From: Prolixibacteraceae bacterium
Lineage (GTDB): Bacteria; Bacteroidota; Bacteroidia; Bacteroidales; Prolixibacteraceae
Direction of reading: 5' to 3'
NCBI GenBank assembly: GCA_023229575.1
Contig: JALNYZ010000006.1
Span: 124,001 to 188,000, forward strand
Length of the DNA: 64,000 bases
Shown here: one piece after another, positions 57,989-64,000 of the stretch
How the letters are laid out: every line of letters starts with the position of its first letter
Position numbering within the stretch: the stretch's first letter is position 1
The notes under the pieces: generated by a model
Seen by the model: only the letters and a program-made list of their open reading frames with translations
Database searches by the model: none
Told to the model about the DNA's origin: nothing
Position numbers and translations under genes: made by a program

Positions 57989-59227
57989 ATGATGCATTTT
58001 CTTTACAATACAGGGATTCGTTTTTACCAATTTTTGATTTGGGTGGTCTCTTTTAGGAACCCAAAGGCAAAAAAATGGTTATCAGGAAGGAAAAATCTCT
58101 TTGAAAAAATTAAAAAAGAGGTTACTCCGGGTGACCATTTGCTTTGGTTTCATGTCTCTTCACTGGGCGAGTTTGAGCAGGCAAGGCCTGTCATAGAAGG
58201 GGTTAAAAAAAGATTTCCTGAATATCGGATCTTGCTTACCTTTTTCTCTCCCTCCGGTTACGAACTGAAAAAGGATTATCCCCTTGCCGATTATGTTTTC
58301 TACATGCCTTTGGATACTCCCCGAAATGCTTCCATATTTTTGGACTTGGTCCGACCGGACAAAGTATTCTTCGTCAAATATGAATTTTGGTTCAATTTTC
58401 TGACAGAGCTAAAGCAGAGAGAAATTCCAACTTATATTTTCTCGGCGCTTTTCCGTCCGTCCCAATTCTTTTTCAAACCATGGGGAAAGTGGTTCAGAAA
58501 AGCATTGAAAGCCTACACGCATCTCTTTGTTCAAAATCAAAGTTCGTTTGACACTCTCCGCAAGTTTGGGTTTTACAATGTTACCATTAGTGGTGATACC
58601 CGTTTGGACCGCGTGGCCCAAATTGCCGAAGCAGCCTCTGTGTTGCCAAAACTGGAAAAATTCTGTGCCGGAAATCTCGTGATTGTTGCAGGGAGCACCT
58701 GGCCTGAAGATGAGGCGATATTTCTGAATTATGTCAATGGATGTTCACATAAGGTCAAATTTGTTATAGCTCCCCACGAAGTCAATGAAGGCTCCCTTGA
58801 CCGAATTACCTCCGGGTTGAAACGTCCCTATGTCCTTTATTCCTCGGCATCCGACCCAGAACAACTTTTCTCTGCAGATGTAATGGTTGTGGATGGTTAC
58901 GGTTATCTGGTTTCTGTTTACCGGTATGCAAGGATCGCCTTTATTGGGGGAGGGTTCACGACCGGTATCCATAGTATCCTCGAACCTGCCGTTTATGGTA
59001 TACCTGTCGTTTTTGGACCCGATTACCATAAATTTCATGAGGCCGTCGAGATGATTCAGTTGGGAGCAGCCCATTCTGTTTCCAGTTATGAAGAGTTGGA
59101 CACCCTCTTCGAAAGCTATCTGACAGATCCAAAAAGGTTAGCAGAAGAGGGTCTTTTTGCATCGCAATACGTTGAAAGTAACCGCGGAGCCACTGAACAG
59201 ATTATTCGGTATTTCTTCGAAAAGTAA
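57989..59227 (+). CDS. waaA: 3-deoxy-D-manno-octulosonic acid (Kdo) transferase
   Basis: 412 residues from the ATG at 57989; a second ATG follows at once. HVSSLGEFEQARPVIEGVK, RILLTFFSPSGYE and GGGFTTGIHSILEPA are typical of WaaA. It transfers Kdo to the lipid A precursor at the inner membrane. Shares a strand with rnhA and nrdJ but is separated from nrdJ by 268 bp of AT-rich DNA without a recognised gene. Confidence 0.93.
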   Translation: MMHFLYNTGIRFYQFLIWVVSFRNPKAKKWLSGRKNLFEKIKKEVTPGDHLLWFHVSSLGEFEQARPVIEGVKKRFPEYRILLTFFSPSGYELKKDYPLADYVFYMPLDTPRNASIFLDLVRPDKVFFVKYEFWFNFLTELKQREIPTYIFSALFRPSQFFFKPWGKWFRKALKAYTHLFVQNQSSFDTLRKFGFYNVTISGDTRLDRVAQIAEAASVLPKLEKFCAGNLVIVAGSTWPEDEAIFLNYVNGCSHKVKFVIAPHEVNEGSLDRITSGLKRPYVLYSSASDPEQLFSADVMVVDGYGYLVSVYRYARIAFIGGGFTTGIHSILEPAVYGIPVVFGPDYHKFHEAVEMIQLGAAHSVSSYEELDTLFESYLTDPKRLAEEGLFASQYVESNRGATEQIIRYFFEK

Positions 59228-59495
59228 GATTTTTCCCCCATTTCCCCTGCATCCTTTTTTGTTCCAAAAATTTGCAAAAAAATCTTTTTTGTAAACTTTT
59301 TGGCGTACTAATATTTTTATATTGCTGTATATGTGCATATTAACACATTAAAGTTGATAACTTTTTTTTTCAAACCGAAAAATTGCTATCCAAAAAAATG
59401 ACTTTTAGCATATCTTTACCTAAGAAAGTTCGACTTCCATATGGGAAGTTGTCTAACTGAAAATCCTTGATATTTATCCTACGAACCGTTTAGCC

Positions 59496-62042
59496 ATGGA
59501 ATTAAAAGATGTTACCCCAATGAAAAAAGATAGTGACCTTAAAACCTATTCAAATGAAGAAGCTTTTGAGGCTTCCCTGAAATATTTTCAAGGTGATGAG
59601 TTGGCTGCCCGGGTATGGGTCAATAAATATGCCTTGAAAGACTCCTACGGCAATCTTTTTGAACTTACTCCCGACGACCTTCACCATAGGTTGTCATCAG
59701 AAATAGCCCGGGTTGAAAAAAAGTATCCAAATCCCCTTTCGGAGAAGGAACTATTTGAATTGTTCGAAGGCTTTAAATACATTGTCCCCCAGGGTGGCCC
59801 CATGACCGGTATTGGCAATGATTTTCAAACCGGATCGCTATCCAACTGTTTTGTTGTTGGAAATGGTGCCGACTCATATGGAGGAATTATGATGGTTGAC
59901 CAGGAACAGGTTCAACTGATGAAAAGACGGGGCGGTGTTGGACATGATCTTTCACACATTCGTCCAAAAGGCTCACCTGTAAAGAATTCGGCACTCACCT
60001 CAACAGGAATTGTTCCTTTTATGGAACGTTTCTCCAACTCCACCAGGGAGGTTGCACAGGATGGCCGTCGTGGGGCCTTAATGCTATCTGTCTCTATCAA
60101 ACACCCTGATTCTGAGCAGTTCATTGATGCAAAAATGGAAGAAGGCAAAGTGACGGGCGCCAATGTCTCAGTGAAAATTGACGATGAATTCATGAAAGCC
60201 GTTCGCAATTCCACGACTTATCACCAGAAATATCCGATTAACAGCAACGAACCTGTCTATACCAAAGATACGGATGCCGCGAACTTGTGGCAAAAAATCG
60301 TATTCAATGCATGGAAATCGGCAGAACCTGGTATCTTGTTCTGGGATACGGTTATCCGCGAATCTGTACCCGATTGTTATGCAGATCTGGGCTATGGAAC
60401 AGTCTCGACCAACCCCTGCGGTGAGATCCCGCTTTGTCCCTACGACAGTTGCCGTCTGATTGCCATCAACCTGTACTCTTATGTTGACCACCCTTTTACA
60501 GAACAGGCAAAATTTAACTTTCCACTCTTCCGTTCCCATGTGAGACTTTCCCAGCGAATCATGGATGATATCATCGATCTCGAACTCGAAAAAATTGATG
60601 CGATCTACGACAAAATTGTTGCTGATCCGGAAATGGATGAAATCAAACAGGTCGAATTAAACCTATGGGAAAAAATCAAGGAGAAAGCCGTTAACGGACG
60701 AAGAACAGGAATTGGGATCACTGCTGAAGGTGATATGCTTGCAGCCCTGGGGCTCCAGTATGGTTCAGAAAATGCCATAGATTTTTCGGTAGAGGTACAC
60801 AAAATCGTTGCCATCGAGGCCTACCGCGGATCCGTCATGTTGGCCAGGGAGAGAGGGGCATTCCCAATTTATGATACAAAGAAAGAGGTAAACAACCCAT
60901 ACATCAAACGTCTGGCAATCGCAGATCCCGAGCTTTACGACGAGATGGCCAAATATGGACGCAGAAACATTGCCCTGCTTACCATCGCGCCTACCGGGAC
61001 AACAAGTTTGATGACACAAACTACTTCCGGTATCGAACCGGTATTTATGCCGGTCTACAAACGCAGAAGAAAAGTAAACCCGAATGATAAGGAGGCCCGT
61101 ATAGACTTTGTGGATGAGATGGGCGATTCCTGGGAAGAGTACATCATCTTCCACCATAAATTCAAAGTATGGATGGATATCAACGGGTACAAAACCAACA
61201 AGAAATACAGCAACGACGAAATTGATGACCTGGTCAACAAATCCCCTTACGCCAAAGCAACCTCCAACGATATTGACTGGATGGCAAAAGTCAGAATGCA
61301 AGGCCAGATTCAAAAATGGGTGGATCACTCCATCTCGGTAACCATCAACTTACCGGAGGAAGCTACCGAAGAATTGGTTGGAAAGTTATTCTTTTCCGCC
61401 TGGGAGAGCGGCTGTAAAGGCGTTACCGTCTACCGGGAAGGTTCCAGATCAGGTGTATTACTCTCCACCAAAGACAAGAAAAACGAGGGGGTATTCCCGA
61501 CCAAGCGTCCGGAAATATTGGAAGCAGAGATCGTTCGCTTTCAAAACAACAAAGAAAAATGGATCGCTTTCATCGGACTGATTGATGGTAAACCCTACGA
61601 AATTTTCACCGGTTTGGCCGATGACGAAGATGGGATCCTACTTCCACGTTCGGTTACGGATGGATGGATCATTAAAAACAGGGACGAAAATGGTGTTTCG
61701 CGGTATGATTTCCAATACAGGAACAACCGCGGTTATAAGACTACCATCGAAGGATTGTCCTTCAAATTTAACCCCATCTTCTGGAACTACGCCAAATTGA
61801 TCTCCAGTGTACTAAGGCACAGTATGCCAATTCAGAAGATTGTCGAGTTGATCACAAGCCTTCAATTTGATGTGGAATCTATCAACACATGGAAGAATGG
61901 CGTCGCCCGTGCATTGAAAAAGTACATTCCAAACGGTACATCCTGCGAGGATGCAAAATGCGAAGGCTGTGGTTCGGACAATGTAATTTATCAGGAAGGT
62001 TGCCTCATCTGCAAGGACTGTGGCTCTTCCAAATGTGGATAA
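59496..62042 (+). CDS. nrdJ: Adenosylcobalamin-dependent ribonucleotide reductase
   Basis: 848 residues. The class II barrel motifs are visible: SLSNCFVVG (first active-site Cys region), RRGGVGHDLSHIRPKGS, STNPCGEIPLCPYDSC (radical Cys loop) and LTIAPTGTTSLM. The C-terminus carries a zinc-ribbon-like CEGCGSDN...CLICKDCGSSKC that probably re-reduces the active site. It makes deoxyribonucleotides aerobically or anaerobically using vitamin B12. No B12 riboswitch was recognised upstream. Confidence 0.95.
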   Translation: MELKDVTPMKKDSDLKTYSNEEAFEASLKYFQGDELAARVWVNKYALKDSYGNLFELTPDDLHHRLSSEIARVEKKYPNPLSEKELFELFEGFKYIVPQGGPMTGIGNDFQTGSLSNCFVVGNGADSYGGIMMVDQEQVQLMKRRGGVGHDLSHIRPKGSPVKNSALTSTGIVPFMERFSNSTREVAQDGRRGALMLSVSIKHPDSEQFIDAKMEEGKVTGANVSVKIDDEFMKAVRNSTTYHQKYPINSNEPVYTKDTDAANLWQKIVFNAWKSAEPGILFWDTVIRESVPDCYADLGYGTVSTNPCGEIPLCPYDSCRLIAINLYSYVDHPFTEQAKFNFPLFRSHVRLSQRIMDDIIDLELEKIDAIYDKIVADPEMDEIKQVELNLWEKIKEKAVNGRRTGIGITAEGDMLAALGLQYGSENAIDFSVEVHKIVAIEAYRGSVMLARERGAFPIYDTKKEVNNPYIKRLAIADPELYDEMAKYGRRNIALLTIAPTGTTSLMTQTTSGIEPVFMPVYKRRRKVNPNDKEARIDFVDEMGDSWEEYIIFHHKFKVWMDINGYKTNKKYSNDEIDDLVNKSPYAKATSNDIDWMAKVRMQGQIQKWVDHSISVTINLPEEATEELVGKLFFSAWESGCKGVTVYREGSRSGVLLSTKDKKNEGVFPTKRPEILEAEIVRFQNNKEKWIAFIGLIDGKPYEIFTGLADDEDGILLPRSVTDGWIIKNRDENGVSRYDFQYRNNRGYKTTIEGLSFKFNPIFWNYAKLISSVLRHSMPIQKIVELITSLQFDVESINTWKNGVARALKKYIPNGTSCEDAKCEGCGSDNVIYQEGCLICKDCGSSKCG

Positions 62043-62076
62043 GTGTTTTCATAAGTTTTTTAGATAATTATCTCTG

Positions 62077-62105
62077 GGGGGAAGATCGAAGGGTCTTCCC
62101 CTTTT
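62077..62105 (+). terminator. Terminator after nrdJ
   Basis: GGGGAAGA pairs with TCTTCCCC around TCGAAGGG-type loop sequence, followed by TTTT. Confidence 0.82.
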
Positions 62106-62117
62106 CATTTGTGCCAT

Positions 62118-62145
62118 GTAGAGACGTTGCACGCAACGTCTCTAC
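62118..62145. repeat. REP palindrome f
   Basis: GTAGAGACGTTGC, AC, GCAACGTCTCTAC: perfect 13-nt arms between the convergent nrdJ and TonB-receptor genes. Confidence 0.92.
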
Positions 62146-62156
62146 CCAAGCGTAGA

Positions 62157-64000
62157 TCAGAAATCAACCCTGATCCCGGCAATTGGCACCAATCCGATCA
62201 ATTTTTTATCTGTCTGTACCACCGCCCCTTTTACGTAGCTGAAATTTCTTTGGTAGATATTGTGCCTGTTCATGAAATTCTGGATATCCAGGGAAAAATT
62301 AAATGCCGATCTCCTTTTGTTGATCCTGTAATTGATCCCGGCATCCATCCTGTCAAAAAAAGGAAGTTGCTTCCCATAAACCTGCCCAATGTCGTAGACC
62401 ATGTACTTTTTCGAGATCGTTTGGGAATAATTCGGAGGCGTAAAGCGATAACCTCCCCTGGCAATATTACGGAAATTGAATCCAACAGAATTTTGCCCAT
62501 GCTTTCCAACCTTAAACTCTCTGCCCAACAACAGATTGAAGACATAATTGGAATTGTAATAGGTTGGGTACCAGTTAGCGTTCGAAGCCCTATATCTTGA
62601 ATCAAAAAGCGAGACGGTTGCCAGCATGTAATAATTGTGTAGAAATGATTTATCCAGAGTTAGCTCGACCCCCGTATTGTCAGAAATTCCATCATTGCCT
62701 AGTTCAACATCCGGCATTCCTTCCGAAATATTGACCATCGAAAAGGTATTGCTACTACTCCTGCTGATCGGGACATCATACAAATGCTGGTAGTAACTTT
62801 CCAAAGTAACCTTAAACTCATTGGAGAAGGATCTTCTATATCCTGCCACCAGATGAAAGGCCTTGGTTGTCTTTAGATCACTATTCAGCGAAACCCTGCC
62901 ACCTTTTGCAGTTTTCACCCTGAAATAATAGATGGGAAGCGGCTCCTGCTTGGAGTAAAAACCTGTTCCAAAGTTTAGGGATTGGTTTCCCTTAAGATGC
63001 AAGATCATTCCCACTCTGGGTTCAATGGTCAGTTCTTTGTTGATGCCCGTGTAGGTCGAATGAATTGAAGGTACCATCTCAAAAAAATCAACGGGCTTGT
63101 ATTTCCACTGAAAATAGGCTTGTGTATAAAAACTCCGGGAACGCTTATCCACCAGCGTGTCAAATTTCGCATTCGATTGCCTCCTGATGCTAAACATATC
63201 GGGGAAAGCGTTGTGGTATTCAACGCCAATTCTAAATGAATTTTTGGCATTCACCTTTCTATTCACCATCACGGAAGTTCTCAAAACCGGGGTGACAAAC
63301 CAGTCCTGTTTGTTCAGCACATGGACAAGGTTGGTATCAATAACTCCCTGGTGCCAGTTTTCACTGGAACTGGTGAATCCAACGATTGTACGGATGTAGG
63401 TTTTTTCGTCACTGAAATTTTTCAAATGTTTGATACCGAACACAGCCATTGCATCCTCCTCCAGAAACTCGTCATTGTTGATTCCATTCAAAATATCAGT
63501 CTTGACATGGGAGGGTTCATTTCCGGTTTTACTTTTCCCACCGACTGAAAAAAATTCAAGGTCTCCAAGTTTAGCCCCGCGAAAATTCATTTTGAAGGCC
63601 CAATCAACCGAACTTGGAACGATGCTCAAATCCTGGATATTGATGATGCCATATTTCTGCAGAATATTAAAATTGGCATACCGAAAATTAAAAAGATAGG
63701 AATTCCCGGAGGATTTCCCGATTGGACCTTCTGCTGCAGCTTCGGCGCCAACAACACTTAACTGTAAGCCAAACTCATGGCGGTCTGTGTTGCCCTTTCT
63801 CAGTCTTAAATCCATCACACCTGACAATGCATTCCCAAATTCTGCAGGGAATGCACCGCTATAAAAGTCAAAATCCGCCAATACATTGGTCGATATCATG
63901 GAGTAAGCGCCACCATTGTTCCCTACGCCATTTGCCAGGTGGTTGGGATTGGGTATTTCGAGTCCTTCGAGCCGCCACGAAATGCCCCTGGGGGAGTTTC
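62157..64000 (-). CDS. TonB-dependent receptor, 5' end missing
   Basis: The frame is open to the window edge, so the N-terminus is outside; 614 residues are visible. The first visible part (GISWRLEGLEIPNPNHLANG...AFPAEFGNALSGVMDLRLR) is the end of a plug domain, and the remainder is a beta-barrel with alternating aromatic strands, ending IAGIRVDF, a typical C-terminal beta-signal. It imports a large ligand with TonB energy. It resembles non-SusC receptors with a carboxypeptidase-like N-terminus. The substrate is unknown. Confidence 0.88.
   Translation of the reverse strand, partial: NSPRGISWRLEGLEIPNPNHLANGVGNNGGAYSMISTNVLADFDFYSGAFPAEFGNALSGVMDLRLRKGNTDRHEFGLQLSVVGAEAAAEGPIGKSSGNSYLFNFRYANFNILQKYGIINIQDLSIVPSSVDWAFKMNFRGAKLGDLEFFSVGGKSKTGNEPSHVKTDILNGINNDEFLEEDAMAVFGIKHLKNFSDEKTYIRTIVGFTSSSENWHQGVIDTNLVHVLNKQDWFVTPVLRTSVMVNRKVNAKNSFRIGVEYHNAFPDMFSIRRQSNAKFDTLVDKRSRSFYTQAYFQWKYKPVDFFEMVPSIHSTYTGINKELTIEPRVGMILHLKGNQSLNFGTGFYSKQEPLPIYYFRVKTAKGGRVSLNSDLKTTKAFHLVAGYRRSFSNEFKVTLESYYQHLYDVPISRSSSNTFSMVNISEGMPDVELGNDGISDNTGVELTLDKSFLHNYYMLATVSLFDSRYRASNANWYPTYYNSNYVFNLLLGREFKVGKHGQNSVGFNFRNIARGGYRFTPPNYSQTISKKYMVYDIGQVYGKQLPFFDRMDAGINYRINKRRSAFNFSLDIQNFMNRHNIYQRNFSYVKGAVVQTDKKLIGLVPIAGIRVDF

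Noticed and set aside
59228..59495. Possible cobalamin riboswitch upstream of the B12-dependent nrdJ
   Set aside because: I looked for the conserved B12-box-like segment and found only AT-rich sequence; the region is also short.

Overview
This 64 kb window comes from a Bacteroidota chromosome, most likely class Bacteroidia and a free-living anaerobe near the Marinilabiliales or Prolixibacteraceae; the family is a guess. The evidence is a long-form IspG, GldA, an S46 dipeptidyl-peptidase, a TonB-dependent receptor, type IX secretion (T9SS) C-terminal domains, a GH106-like lipoprotein, an AdoCbl-dependent ribonucleotide reductase and many promoter boxes of the Bacteroidota form TAnnTTTG. No rRNA, tRNA, prophage or CRISPR array is visible.

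Layout. 0-12 kb: an envelope-sensing trio (LiaF-like protein, LytS-type kinase, LytTR regulator), pullulanase, alanine dehydrogenase, TsaE, GcvH, a large GH106-like lipoprotein and a HAD phosphatase. 12-21 kb: IspG, GldA, a beta-propeller/phosphoesterase, MetK behind a candidate SAM-II-like leader, an ORF6N protein with a striking coding palindrome, and ComF. 21-27 kb: UbiX and a DUF5618 protein, then an accessory patch with a broken REP-associated transposase, REP palindromes, a PIN toxin/antitoxin pair and a giant coiled-coil lipoprotein beside the decayed tail of a paralogue. 27-40 kb: housekeeping genes (gltX, leuS, gdhA, tatD, ansA, aspS, tadA) interrupted by miniature inverted-repeat elements and by two copies of a small cassette encoding a four-helix-bundle (S23/IVP) protein. 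40-52 kb: the most unusual region, two paralogous three-gene sets facing each other, each with an Ig/HYR-type secreted protein, a ~355-residue secreted protein of unknown function and a protein ending in a gliding-motility-type T9SS domain. 52-64 kb: an RND/ABC periplasmic adaptor, kbl, the S46 peptidase, rnhA, waaA, nrdJ and the 3' part of a TonB-dependent receptor gene.

How it fits together. Much of the core DNA is ordinary metabolism and translation. The accessory signal lies in (i) the twin T9SS-linked surface locus and (ii) an unusually rich set of small repeats (REP palindromes, at least two MITE families, heptamer-flanked S23 cassettes and a 66-bp leader repeat). Many of these sit directly after stop codons and sometimes supply the stop codon themselves. 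Coordinates, motifs and repeat comparisons were read by eye from the sequence. Family names come from recognition of conserved motifs and not from database searches.
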